Below are positions 10,811 to 22,119 of a stretch of 64,000 nucleotides of DNA, in pieces. The notes beneath the pieces are model-generated. The model was not told the DNA's origin, did no database searches, and saw only the letters and a list, made by a program, of their open reading frames with translations. The stretch covers positions 9,664,001-9,728,000 of the forward strand of contig OW799233.1 of assembly GCA_941918925.1 (NCBI GenBank). Reading direction: 5' to 3'. Numbering within the stretch: position 1 is the stretch's first letter; each line of letters opens with the position of its first letter. The stretch comes from Phyto melanocephala. Its lineage: Eukaryota > Arthropoda > Insecta > Diptera > Rhinophoridae. Position numbers and translations under genes: made by a program.

Positions 10811-12595
10811 CATAGTACTCAGAATCTTGCTCATAATCAAAAAACTTTAAAAATTGTTGGTAAGAAAATAAGTTTTTACCACTTTTAATAAAATATTCAT
10901 AAACAATTGTAATACTGCCAAAAACTCTAAATTTCCATCCCTATAGTTTCGAGCCTTGTACAAAAATAAACTGCCTTTTGTTTTGGTATGCTTCTGTTTT
11001 TGTTGTAGACATGAGTTAACCGGATTTAATTGTACCATGCACACTACCATGCATTTGTAAAACAAGATTTTTTAAGTTCCCTCTCTATATTTTCTATTCC
11101 ATGTAAATACCAAAAAATAACTTTTTTATTTTCACATCATCACGAGCACACTTTTAGGCTCAGTTACTAAGTTATTTTTATACATTTTTCGTATTCACCA
11201 ATTATATGTGTACATACCTACATACTTACTTTAAGCTATTTGTAACAGTTATGGCCATAATTTTTGTACATTCTGTGTAAATAAATTCAGTTAATGGCAG
11301 TAATAAAACGCCTACAATATGCGACAAATTACAGCAAATCCTTGAAGTGTAATAAAAGCTGTCAATAAGCGTTGAATTAAATAAGTGTCGCACCAAAGCC
11401 AAACAATAAATATTGTACAAAATAAGGTGCTCAATATTTGATTTCTTGCGTTCAAATAAATAAGGGTTATTAAGTCAAATTTAAGCCAGCTTCTCATTTG
11501 CAATAAAAACAATCCAGTTTATATTCAATAATTAAACCAAAGTTTACTCATGCAACACACAAAACAATGTATTAAATATTAATATTTATATATTGGTTTG
11601 GGTGCTATAATCCTCTCATAATACTTCCATGCTAGCAACATATATAAACGTAAAGAAACGTATGATTGTGCCTACTATCAATCGGAAAAACTGTAGGAAA
11701 ATCACAAGAAACGAAAAGAAAGTTAAATAATGTTTTAAAGAAAATAAAAAGAGGAAAATTTTATCTCGTTTTTTATGCTTAAACTTTTATTCAACAATTA
11801 CACAATTTAATACACAAGATAATACTTATTTCAATCTTACGCAAGCTTTCAAAAAATTAGCAGGAGAGATTTAGTTTGAATATTTTCCTGGAGCATGCAT
11901 TACAATTTTGTATTATTATAGAATTTAAAATTTTTTTTTATCTTAATGCTCATTTTCTTTTATTTTTTAAATTAGGTCATGATATCTAAAGCTCGTTTAC
12001 GTTCATCACTTACAGCTAAATATTAAAAATATTTCTACTCAAAGGTCTTTAAGGACAGCATATAGAAAGAGTAGAAATAATTTTTCTTTATTATATATAA
12101 ATAAATAAATAAGTATTTATATTAAATATATCGTTAATGTTTAAGTTAATATTTTTTAAGTTAAACTTTTTTTTTTTAATAGAGAAAAATTTTCAATTCG
12201 CGATTTTTTGCAATCTTCTACAAACATATGAAGCCTGGTTCTTTTTATTTTGTCTCCTGCTTAAGCCTTTATTTATAGCAAAATATATTGAAATTTTTAA
12301 CTAATTTCCATTGCCTAACCTTTCCTCTAAATCTAGTGCACAAAATTATTTTTTATTCATAATTGGTTTAACTACAAACGAGTGTCATGTTCTGGCTGCA
12401 TGAATGCGCATTCAAATAAATAGTTTCCGACAGGCCACGATTTTTAGACATACGCTAAATCATACTCCAAAATGGCTTTCGAAAGAAAGGTAAAAAAAAA
12501 CACTCACTGCGTATACTTAATATATTTAAAAAAATAAATATTGATCATACGCCCCAAACATAGAATTTTAATATTATTTATATGCTATATGCATA
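10811..12595. other. Noncoding AT-rich spacer
   Basis: No gene or repeat recognised; open frames are short and AT-driven. Confidence 0.5.
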
Positions 12596-13103
12596 CCCAG
12601 CAAAAAAATCTATGACAACAAAGTTAATTTGCAGGGGTTCAACTGGTGTCAAAGTGATTAAATTTAGGTGAAACCACTAATGAATTTAACATTAGCGTGT
12701 CATTGGAGATCATGTGTTTACATGAATATATTTATGAACTAATATTTTTAAATTTTTAATCAGGCTTGAGTTCATATTTAATATTCTTTATTTTTACAAA
12801 GAATTTTTTTAATTGTGATAAATGAAAGAATAAATCTTGAAAAATTAACTTCACTATATTTTAACAAAGCATGAGTTCATGCATAAATGGTAAAAAGCTT
12901 CCGCTGTTACATGAGTTATTCCTGTTTGTTTACATGAATTGTATAAGATATTTTGCATGATGTTTCATTCATTTTTAAGCACACCATTTATGACAAATTG
13001 CTTTGCATTTAGGGAGTCATCTATAATTATTGCTTTTACACAAATAATTTAGAAGTCTTTAAAATATAATTCGCTTTGGACTACTTCCAAAATTTGTTGC
13101 TGG
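12596..13103. mobile_element. MITE, CCCAGCAAA-ended family
   Basis: The left end begins CCCAGCAAAAAAATC and the right end reads inverted as CCAGCAACAAATTTT. TA lies immediately outside both ends (12594-12595 and 13104-13105). The interior contains blocks such as CATGTGTTTACATGAATA. Inverted or direct relatives are at 28270-28706, 49230-49613 and, more diverged, 58380-58752. The TA flanks suggest a Tc1/mariner-type MITE, but no transposase sequence is present. Confidence 0.65.
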
Positions 13104-13200
13104 TATATTCTAACAGTTGGCCAATTCACAAGGTGTATTAAGTATCATATTGTAATGATGTCATAATTTTTTAAAAATTTTAAAAATCTCTAATAATAAA

Positions 13201-13975
13201 TTTTTTATACCCTTCACCTGTGGTGCACAAGGGTATATATAGCTTTGTCATTCCGTTTGTAATTTCTACAATTTTCATTTCCGACCCCATAAAGTATATA
13301 TTTTCTGAAAGCTTATGAATAGAGGAGTCGATTAAGCCCTGACCGTCTGTCCGTCTGCCCGTCTGTCCGTGTGTTGGTTGAAATCAACTTTTAGAAGCAA
13401 CTGTATGTTCCTCAGATCTGTATATGGTATCAATCTCTTGGAAATATCCAGGAATGAATCGCTATTGAAATTCAGCACAATCACCCCATAACTTTCTGAG
13501 ATATGAGCAAAAAACCACGACCACCTCGTTTTTTTTCACAATTACAACAACAACATACATACATACATACATACATACATACATGTAAAAAACATACCAA
13601 ACAAAAAAATTACAAAAAAAAAATATTAAAAATAAGAAAAAAATAATAAAAAAAACTAAAAAAAAAAAATTTTTAAAAATTTAAAAAAAAAATTAAAAAA
13701 ATTTTTTAAAAATTTTTCTAAAAAAATTTTTTAAAAAAAATTTTAAAAAAATATAAAAAAAATAATAAAATATAAATAATATATAAAATAAAATAAAATA
13801 AAATAAATTTTTTTCGGCTCAGCTGGGACTCGATGCCACATTTATTCTAACGTGTACGTATGCACGTATTTTATATGGGATGAATGGTGATACAAACAAT
13901 TGTTATTGCATGACTACACGTTGTGAAGGGTATATAAGATTCGGCACGGCCGAATATAGCACTGTTACTTGTTTA
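13201..13975 (+). repeat. HINE-like (Helentron-type non-autonomous) element
   Basis: The 5' end TTTTATACCCTTCAC and the 3' GTGAAGGGTATATA form subterminal inverted repeats. Just downstream is a perfect 7-bp hairpin, ATTCGGC-ACG-GCCGAAT (13939-13955), followed by the terminal TTACTTGTTT. The interior has GTCTGTCCG microsatellite units and a CATA tract. Subterminal repeats, a 3' stem-loop close to the end and a core microsatellite match the structure known for HINE/DINE-1-like Helitron relatives; assigning it there is inference. Related copies are at 6228, 14592, 22120, 36111 and 39992. Confidence 0.65.
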
Positions 13976-13996
13976 TTGTTGAACTTAAATGTTTAA

Positions 13997-14246
13997 AAGA
14001 CTTTATTTTTTTTTTTATTCTGGCTCAAGTTCATTTTAATACTAAATTTCTCATTTTTATATAAAGAAATTAATTTTTATTTGTGTTAATAAAACAATAT
14101 ACTGGAAAAGTAAGTTCTTATCTCGACACTAGCCGAGTGGAATGTGTTTTGATGAACCCGTAGAATAAAAATTGATTTCTTCATATAAAAATGAGAAACT
14201 TTAGTATTAAAGTGAACTTGAGCCAGAATAAAAATAATAAAGTCTT
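13997..14246. repeat. Foldback element with about 73-bp arms
   Basis: Left arm 13997-14070 and right arm 14174-14246 are inverted copies with few differences, each carrying CTGGCTCAAGTTCA and CTCATTTTTATAT. The 100-bp centre has no reading frame. A palindrome this long could extrude a cruciform or make a long dsRNA hairpin if transcribed. Confidence 0.75.
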
Positions 14247-14591
14247 ATATATATAAATAAATTTTATAATAAAAAATATAAAACTTTTCAATCATTTTAA
14301 ATAATTTGGGAAATTATGACGTTTTGACATATTCCCTTGTGAATAAGCCAAGGTTTATGGTTCAAAACAAAAGACCAACAAGTTTTTGTACAAGCTATCA
14401 GAAATAAATTTGATGGTAATTTATGGTTTGGTTAAAACTTTCTACAAAAATGGTGCTTCAAACGTGGCTTCCTGCGTCATTAAAGTAAAATTGCCTGTCG
14501 AGACCATAATGCGCACCAAAGGCTTACTTTAAACGGATGCAATAGCCTTAATGCGACTACTTGACTTGTTGACGTAACCACCGATTAAGAA
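14247..14591. other. Short spacer with possible mariner N-terminal fragment
   Basis: At 14415-14560 the plus strand reads LVKTFYKNGASN, reminiscent of the first helix of the mariner HTH. It stops early and is too short to classify safely. Confidence 0.35.
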
Positions 14592-14734
14592 AACAAGTAA
14601 GAGCACTATATTCGGCTGTGCCGAATCTTTTATACCCACCACCAATTTTGTGTACATTTAAAGCACAATATTTATTATTTTGTTACTCATTATGGAATAA
14701 TCTTTTTATAATAAAATATGTATCACTTTCTTTG

Positions 14735-15355
14735 TAGAGGGTGGTTAAATTTTAAGGGCCCATGTTGGAGGTGAACTACACATAGTCTTTAAATTTGTTT
14801 TCTGCACTTCACTTGACATTTCTCAATCTCAAACTTAGTCAATTTAATCCGTGGAAAAATACGCAAATGAGCAACGCTTTAAAGTTATTTAGGTTTTTTA
14901 TGAAAATGGGCGTTCAAATCAAAATGCATTTTGTGCACTTCGTAATTCTTTTGATCAACATAATCATTCAAATTCATCCACAATCGGGAAAATTTTAAAA
15001 AATATTTAAATTTCTGTAAAACAGGTCTGTATTAAATGTTAGAAAATCTGTGAATGCCTTCTTAGTTCGTTGAATGGGAACCATTGCTGTTTTTTGCGAT
15101 AGTGTGGCAAAAGAGCAGTCAACCTCGACTCATCATCGTGCCCAACAATTGAGCATCAACATTGTCATTGAAAATTTGGACCATCAGATAGAGGAGTGGC
15201 ACCAAGGATGGAGGGGCCATTTGGCCGATATTTTGTCAAATACATAACTGAACCATACAAATATTATCATTATAAAAATAAATGATAGTAATTTCCTAAA
15301 TAATTTGTGTTTGATATAAATTCAACATCGGTCCTTAAAATTCAACCACCCTCTA
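14735..15355 (+). mobile_element. Internally deleted mariner (DD41D-like) nested in HINE-like repeat
   Basis: The ends 14735-14761 and about 15329-15355 are inverted repeats starting TAGAGGGTGGTTAAATTTTA, with TA at each tip. The 621-bp element carries remnants of both ends of a transposase gene. Because the tandem-array repeat surrounds it on both sides, the mariner inserted after the host repeat. Confidence 0.8.
14851..15247 (+). pseudogene. Transposase remnant, both ends of gene, centre deleted
   Basis: Reading from 14851 gives (V)EKYANEQRFKVI, where the initiator has become GTG. It continues FYENGRSNQNAFCALRNSF and is then interrupted by frame shifts and stops. The 3' part resumes with a THHRAQQLSI-like HTH segment joined to IENFD and GHLADILSNT, ending at the TAA at 15245-15247. 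All three catalytic aspartates are missing. Confidence 0.7.
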
Positions 15356-15399
15356 TAACTTCGATATGCTTCTAAAATGCTTTTGTAAATGTAGTTTTT

Positions 15400-16440
15400 C
15401 AATGAAAGTGGGCGTTAAAGTAGGCGTGTCAATAAAGTTTGTGCTAATAAATACAACTAAGATATTTCAATATAGTTCTTTATTTTCCCAAAAACTTTGT
15501 CAATAGAGAAATTACATGAATTTAAGAAAACCCGTTATATGGGAGGTAGGCGTTATAGTGGGCGTGTCACCTAAACTTTTTGGCACAACAACTACATTGA
15601 CTAGAAGGATATATGTAGTAAATTTCCTCATCATACCTCTAATTTTGTCGGTTTTATGAGCTTTAACATTTCATTAACGGTAGATAACGTGAAAAGTGGG
15701 CGTTATAGTAGGCGTGTCAAAGTTATTTTTACGCATGAGTACATTTTAGATGTTTCAATATAGCCTTTTATTATTCCAAAATCTTTATTAATAGAAAAAT
15801 TATATGAATTTTAGGTAAAGCGTTATATGGTAGGTGGGCGTAAAAGTGGGCGTGGCACCTTAATTTCTTTGTACAATAATGACACTGCCTAGGGGGATAT
15901 ACGTAGCAAATTTGATCATCATACATCAAATTTTGGCGGTTTTATGAGCTTTGAAATTTCATTAACGGTAGATAACGTGAAAAGTGGGCGTTATAGTAGG
16001 CGTGTCAAAGCTATTTTTGCGAATGAGTACATTTTAGATGTTTCAATATAGCCTTTTATTATTCCAAAATCTTTTTTAATAGAGAAATTATATGAATTTT
16101 AGGTAAAACGTTATATGGGAGGTGGGCGTAAAAGTGGGCGTGGCATCTTAATTTTTTGGCACAATAATGACATTGCCTAGGGGGATATACGTAGCAAATT
16201 TGATCATCATACCTCTAATTTCGGCGGTTTTATGAGCTTTTAAATTTCATTAACGGTATATAACGTGAAAAATGGGCGTTATAGTAGGCGTGTCAAAGTT
16301 ATTTCTGCGAATGAGTACATTTTATATGTTTCAATATAGCCCTGTATTATTCCAAAATCTTTATTAATAGAGAAATTATATGAATTTTAGGTAAAACGTT
16401 ATATGGGAGGTGGGCGTAAAAGTGGGCGTGGCACATTGAT
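15400..16440. repeat. 288-bp tandem repeat array, about 3.6 units
   Basis: Landmark GTTATATGG recurs at 15534, 15822, 16110 and 16398, exactly 288 bp apart each time. The landmark GTGGGCGTTA recurs at 15408 and 15696, also 288 apart. Each unit holds two GTGGGCG-type boxes (AAAAGTGGGCGTGGC and AAGTGGGCGTTATAGTAGG). The invariant spacing suggests recent unequal exchange or a replication-slippage origin. Confidence 0.9.
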
Positions 16441-16890
16441 TTTCCGTTAAAAAAAAGCCCCTTACCAAAAAGCAAAGTGTGCAAAATTTCAGAGTCGTAC
16501 ATCCAATTTTGTTGCTTTTATGACGTTTTTGTTTTTAAATATACCGAAAAATACACTGTGCGGTATAAATTTTCGTACATTTTGATCGATAACTCCTTTC
16601 CTAATGATTAGATTTAGATAATTTTTAGTGAGAAATATTGTTTTGACTCGAGAAATATATATTCGAAGTTTCATGGCTCTACGTTAATCCGTTTGGACAC
16701 AATACCATTTTATTCGATGTTCGTAGGACACGGTTTTTTTGACCTACTCTTGCATTCCGAGCTATAACTCACTTCCTAATATTCCGATATAGCCCATTTT
16801 CAATACCAAACAAACCTTGTCTATAGGAAAGATTCTGGCAAAATTTGAGCCTCCTAGCTTTTTCGGTGCGACCTCTATCGTGCTTTCAAC

Positions 16891-16975
16891 AGACGGACAG
16901 ACGGACAGACGGACAGACGGACAGACGGACAGACGGACAGACGGACAGACGGACAGACGGACAGACGGACGGACA
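16891..16975. repeat. Microsatellite (GACGGACA)n
   Basis: About ten uninterrupted 8-bp GACGGACA units inside the HINE-like repeat. Its complement TGTCCGTC is the GTCTGTCCG core motif of the other copies. Confidence 0.9.
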
Positions 16976-17114
16976 TAGCTAGATCGTCATCAAATCAAAC
17001 CCTGATTCAGAATATATATACTTTATGGGGTCTAAAATGGATATTTCGATGTGTTACAAACGGAATGACAAAATGAATATACCCCCACCATTTTTTTGGT
17101 GGCGGGTATAAAAA

Positions 17115-17430
17115 GGCTTTCGATATATGGAAAAAATCTGTGAGGCGTATACTTAATATAAACAAAAATCATTTAAATATCAATCATACGTCATCGTACA
17201 TATTATTACAGTGTTATTGTTCAAACAAAATTCCGGCGTAAAGTATTCTAATTCTCCATGCACATAATAAATTTGGAAGAACTGCATGGTGATGATATAG
17301 TGAGGACTTCCAAAAGGTTTAATTTTAAATATCTTCCTAAATAATTTATCAACATGAAGGCAAAATATTTTAAACAATCCATACAAACAAATATCATTAG
17401 GCCATGAAACATCTTTTTTTTCAACTTATA
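17115..17430. other. Noncoding spacer
   Basis: Nothing recognised. Confidence 0.45.
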
Positions 17431-17848
17431 CAGGATAAGCCAAAAAAACACCACGTTTAAGGATTAAGTAACTTTTATGTTATCAGTTTCTATTTAAAAT
17501 ATTTTAAAAATAAAAGAATAATACAATTTCATTATTTAAATCATTGATCAATTATTTTAACTCAAGGAGCATATTGTCGATATTTTAATGTAAAAATTTT
17601 TTCCTTCTGAAGCAATGATTCGTTGCTTTGTTCGTCTTAACGATTAACATGGCACGGTAAAAGTTTTGCCTAGACCATGATTAGTTCGAACTGCTGAAAG
17701 CAATGAACATTTACAGCAAAATGTTAAGGAACCAACTACCTGAAAGCGTTTTGCTCAACTAGAAATTAATCGTATGTCACTACGGCACATTTTAAAAAGA
17801 GATTATTAGTAAATCTGCATAAATGGAGCAATTTATGAAAAAACTATG
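17431..17848 (+). pseudogene. 5' part of a decayed mariner, cut off by a LINE
   Basis: Starts CAGGATAAGCCAAAAA after a TA, matching the terminal repeat of the element at 31071-32288. The stretch GGAGCATATTGTCGATATT and the CAATGATTCGTTGCTT block are the reverse complement of sequence at 32040-32130, so the two are copies of one family. A degraded HTH reading frame can be followed from about 17690. The copy ends abruptly where LINE sequence begins. Confidence 0.65.
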
Positions 17849-17850
17849 AA

Positions 17851-19080
17851 ATGAATGTTCTCACTTATGGATCTCTGGTATGGTGGACTGAAACAGGGCG
17901 TAAGTATGTTGTGGACCAGTTGTATAGAGTACAGAGATCGGCATGCATTGGGATAACGGGAGCGATGCGAACTAGTCCTTCGGAGGCGCTGAACACTATG
18001 TTGCATCTCGTTCCCATAGATATTCATATATTGGCCACATCCGCAAGTAGTGCGGTGAGGCTTAATGCGACTGGATGTTGGAGGTCGAGGACGTATGGCC
18101 ATGCGAGTATATTGGCCACGCTGCCTTCGAGCGTGAATCAACCCTCTGACTACATTACGCCCTACATGGATTTTGATGGGGCGTTCAGAGTTCTTATTCC
18201 CTCCAGGAGAGAGTGGAATGGGGGTCGCCTTTTGGGGAGTTTTGACACCAGGATCTATACTGACGGTTCGAGGATGGAATGTGGTGTTGGATCTGGTGTC
18301 TTCTCTGATGGGCCGGAGATTGAACTCTCCTTCCGTCTTCCGGATGATTGCAGCGTTTTTCAGGCGGAAGTACTCGCTATCAGGGAAGCATGTAGGATAC
18401 TGAATGACGGGAATATCCACGGGAGCATTGGTATATTTGTCGACAGTCAGGCGGCACTCTTGTCACTCAGGTCATACATTATTACGTCTAAATTAGTTGG
18501 CCAATGTAGAAAGGAACTGTCAAGGCTTGGTCAGCGGGCTGACGTTACTCTAGTTTGGATTCCTGCACATAAGGGCCACTATGGTAACGAGCGTGCTGAT
18601 GAGCTAGCCAGGGGAGGATCTGCTCTGGATATCTCTAATGCAATTGCAGTTGCAATCCCGTTGGGGACTATTAAGAGCAGAATCTCCAGACACTTTCTCC
18701 GGAAGGCTGATAACAGGTGGCGTGGGCTGAGCACGTGTAAGGTGGCACGGCTCACGTGGCCCTCTTTTGATGCACGACATACATTGCAACTTACCAGTCA
18801 AAGTCGGAGGGACATATCGAGGTGGCTGGCGGTATTGACGGGTGACTGGATGTTAGGCAAACATGCAAGTTGGCTCGGACTTCCATCGAACGACCATTGT
18901 CGCAGTTGTTTGGATAGAGAGAAGGAGGAATCGGTTTTCCACTTTCTCTGCAAATGTCCTGCACTGTTGGCTAAGAGACACAGATTTCTGGGCGGACATA
19001 TACTAGATGGCCTCTCTGCGATATCTGAAGTTGGACTGAATTATCTACTGAGATATCTCAGGGCCACGGGGTGGATCTAG
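17851..19080 (+). CDS. Non-LTR retrotransposon ORF2 3' end: RNase H domain and zinc knuckle
   Basis: A 409-residue open frame without internal stops. Residues 1-75 are the end of the reverse transcriptase (LTYGSLVWW, QRSACIGITGAMRTSP). Residues 133-255 are an RNase H domain with the full acidic set: D138 (YTDGS), E173 (FQAE), D198 (VDSQ), H240 (WIPAHKGH) and D250 (NERADELA). A CCHC knuckle follows at C350, C353, H364 and C369. RNase H in a LINE places it in the I/LOA/R1-related clades that keep this domain. The ATG is not a biological start, because the polyprotein is 5' truncated near 17848. A 3' UTR runs to roughly 19180. Decayed copies lie at 26780-27530 and 29020-29760. Confidence 0.88.
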   Translation: MNVLTYGSLVWWTETGRKYVVDQLYRVQRSACIGITGAMRTSPSEALNTMLHLVPIDIHILATSASSAVRLNATGCWRSRTYGHASILATLPSSVNQPSDYITPYMDFDGAFRVLIPSRREWNGGRLLGSFDTRIYTDGSRMECGVGSGVFSDGPEIELSFRLPDDCSVFQAEVLAIREACRILNDGNIHGSIGIFVDSQAALLSLRSYIITSKLVGQCRKELSRLGQRADVTLVWIPAHKGHYGNERADELARGGSALDISNAIAVAIPLGTIKSRISRHFLRKADNRWRGLSTCKVARLTWPSFDARHTLQLTSQSRRDISRWLAVLTGDWMLGKHASWLGLPSNDHCRSCLDREKEESVFHFLCKCPALLAKRHRFLGGHILDGLSAISEVGLNYLLRYLRATGWI

Positions 19081-19214
19081 TACCCTTACTCTTGGATTTT
19101 TTTGAATATTTTTGTCATCATACTCTTGAAAACAGACCTGATGTAGGGTTTTATCAGGAGGAAGGCACTGTCTGTACTATCCAAACTATAATGGCACTTT
19201 TAACTCCAAATTTT

Positions 19215-19326
19215 GGAGAGCAAATAATTTTCATAAATTTTAAAAATTAATTGGCCGTAGCGTATAACATCTGTGAAATAAACCTTTAATAAACATTAAA
19301 TATTTTTTTATGAATACGACAGTTAA
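19215..19326. repeat. Partial copy of the 128-245 foldback MITE
   Basis: The right arm (AATAAACATTAAATATTT then TTTATGAATACG) is recognisable; the left arm is badly diverged. Confidence 0.55.
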
Positions 19327-22119
19327 ACTTTAATTTTTAGTTTAAGGCTTTACCATTGTTCAATATTTATTTATTTATTATTTATTTATTTTTTTTTTTT
19401 TTTCTAGTTTTTTTAGAGCTAAGACTTTGATTCCTCATTTTGGACTTTCCAATAGCTTGTCATTATCTCTGGATTATTTCAGTTTAAATTATACGATTTT
19501 AAACGCATGGAAATTTTCAACAAATAAAAATGCTTGTCAGTCCTTTTAGGTTCCTTTGTAAGTGAGTCAATATAAAAATATGTGTCATTAAGTGTTTTTC
19601 AAATAAATCATTAAAAAAAGGTTTTGTATCTCATGTTTAACCTCTGCTGGCCAGAAGCTCATTACATGCGTAAACGCTTGTTGCCCATTTAGGTGGGTTT
19701 TTTCTATTTTGCTAATACTTAAAGAGAAACAGAAAAACATTATTTGATCAACACGATTAATGAAGATGAGTTAAAAAATATTCAGAAACAAAGGCAAAAT
19801 ATTATCAACCCTAATCTTAACAACGTGTATCTGCAAAATACTTTTCGGTGTTTGGTTCAATAACTTAATTTGAACGGACAGTTTGATGGTTTTGAGTATT
19901 TAAAAATGAAATGAAAAAAATTAAATACATAAACAAAGACATTGGAATAATTAATTAAATCTGGAAATTTTAACCTTTTCTGGCAAAAACAACAAAAGTA
20001 GCCACTGAAAAATAAGTATTATAGTTTTTAGCTAAACATCAGTAAGTCAATTAATGGGTTTCGGGCTTCCGAAGGTTAAATATATAAATAAAGTGTCACA
20101 AAGTAAACTTTAAGATGTCTTCTTACTTTGCACTATTAGAACATTACGTTTTATTTATTTTAAGTAAACCAAAGTTTGTAAAAGGTATACAAATAACAAT
20201 ATAATTTTAAACAAACAACTTTTATTAATTCAATTTTAATTTCGTTTTATCTCAATATTATGCCTTCACTTATCTAGGGACCAGCGACAAAATAAACACT
20301 CACAACCTAAATAAATAAAGAAAGAAACAAACAAACACACAAAACAATTAAAAATAAAATTTGTGTTAAACTTTTTCAAGGCATTCTCGTTTACTTTTGA
20401 TGCTACTTATTCACAAATCCAGCTTATTTGCAGAGAGCAAAGTTATTTAATTTACAACGACAACATTTACACAACTCCATGCTTTCAGCACGAAAATAAA
20501 GAGTAGATAACAATTAACTAAACAATTGTCTAGCAATAAAATTGTCACAGAAAAATATGAAAAGCGCGAAAAGCCATTAAATTTATTTGTAGAAGGAACA
20601 GTACTTATGCCGTAAATAAATATTGTTACAGATTTACGAGCTAAATTCTCTGCTTACACCTTACCGCCATTAGGAAGTACTGAAGGGATTTATTATCATA
20701 ATATCAGTTTACTGGCAGCTTCCAGTCAACATTAATTTACTGCCAGTCTCACTCTTAGTAATTTTTAATTTCTGCCAGCATAAAAGGAAAAAAAACAAAC
20801 TTTAATGTTAAAAACAACAAGATAAAGTAGCAAAAAATAATATAAAAAAAACTTTTTGATCATAAAAAACACATATTTGTTTACCTACCCCCTACCACTT
20901 TTGGTGTGTTTTTATTATTATTATAACCCAAAACGCATTATTTGTTTTTCTTCTAGCAGCCATGGCAGATTTAGATAAATTATCCAAAATAAAACAATAA
21001 CAAGCATGACACCAAGAGCTATTATACCCGAAAAAAACATGGTTGAGATAATCATAATATCATTAGAACAGAAATTCAGACTTTAATCAAATTATGTTAT
21101 GATAGTAAATCACCCGTATTCTATTCGGCTTCGTCAACGTCGTTTTTTTGTCAGTTGTTGTAACATTGATGTTACTTAAATTGACTTTGATCTTGTCCTT
21201 GTTATTTTTAATGTTGTGTTTAAACAAAACTTATAAAAAAAAGGATTAGAGTTTAAAATATCATAAAAAAAAATGCAAAACTTTAAATAACCATTCGATA
21301 AGCAGTCAAACAGTTAGGGAATGCCATATTAGCATTGACGTTCTAATTAAGTAATGATGTCTCAAAATTGACGGCAATGTTAGTGACGCTAGATAGAATA
21401 TAAATGAATATCTATAACCAAAAAGTTGTCATCACACTTTTCGACACGACTGTAATATAAACTTATCTGATCCAATAATATTCAAAAATATAAGTTTTTT
21501 TTGTTTTTTTTTAATATTTTAAATAATTATGTACAGAATATGCATATTAAATAGATGTTTGTATTTTTTTTATTTTTTTATTTTTAGAATAAAAATCATT
21601 AGTCGATGGGTAATATACACATAAGACCTCAAGGTTAATTGTAGCATTCTGACTATCATTGCAATGTAATGGCATAGTTATCTTAACCAAAGTGTGCTTC
21701 ATAACTTAACAAAATTTTCAAATGAAATTATGTGGCAATAGCAAAAGTAGCCAAATGTAAGTAATGCGCGAACGATAGTCGTTAGGCTTCAATTCCTGTA
21801 CCAGTTTAATCAAGTTTAAATATTAAACATGATGACGAATTGAAACATTTAAATTATCATCAATAGCTTATCTCGTGCACAGTGGGAGCCGTATATCCGT
21901 AAAGATTAAACTTTTTCTAGTTTCTCGAATAATTTACTTTGATGGACAATTATAAGTACCACCACATGCATATAGGTCCTGATAAATTTGCGGAATTTAA
22001 TAACAAGTTTTAGGGAAGTTTTTGGTTAGTAAATATTTCCCCGGATCCGGACTTGCTCTTGTGTGAAATGCTAAATAACCAAACCATACTTACTTTAAAG
22101 CAATCGAAAGCTCTTAAAT
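19327..22119. other. Noncoding AT-rich stretch
   Basis: No exons, RNA genes or terminal repeats recognised. It contains a TTTA tract near 19365-19400 and poly-T runs. Confidence 0.5.

Larger units (their letters stand above)
14592..17114 (-). repeat. Long HINE-like element carrying tandem arrays
   Basis: The reverse-oriented family 3' end is at the left: AACAAGTAAGAGC, then the hairpin ATTCGGC-TGT-GCCGAAT at 14610-14626, then TATACCCACCACC. The right end is GGTGGCGGGTATAAAA. This copy differs from the 13201 type: it encloses a 288-bp tandem repeat array (15400-16440), a GACGGACA microsatellite (16891-16975) and a later mariner insertion (14735-15355). The box ATACTTTATGGGGTC near 17010 is shared, inverted, with the other copies. 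Confidence 0.65.

Noticed and set aside
15400..16440. CRISPR-like regular repeats
   Set aside because: Units are 288 bp tandem repeats without unique spacers, in a eukaryotic genome.
17833..18420. 195-codon minus-strand frame
   Set aside because: Shadow of the LINE frame on the other strand; no family resemblance.
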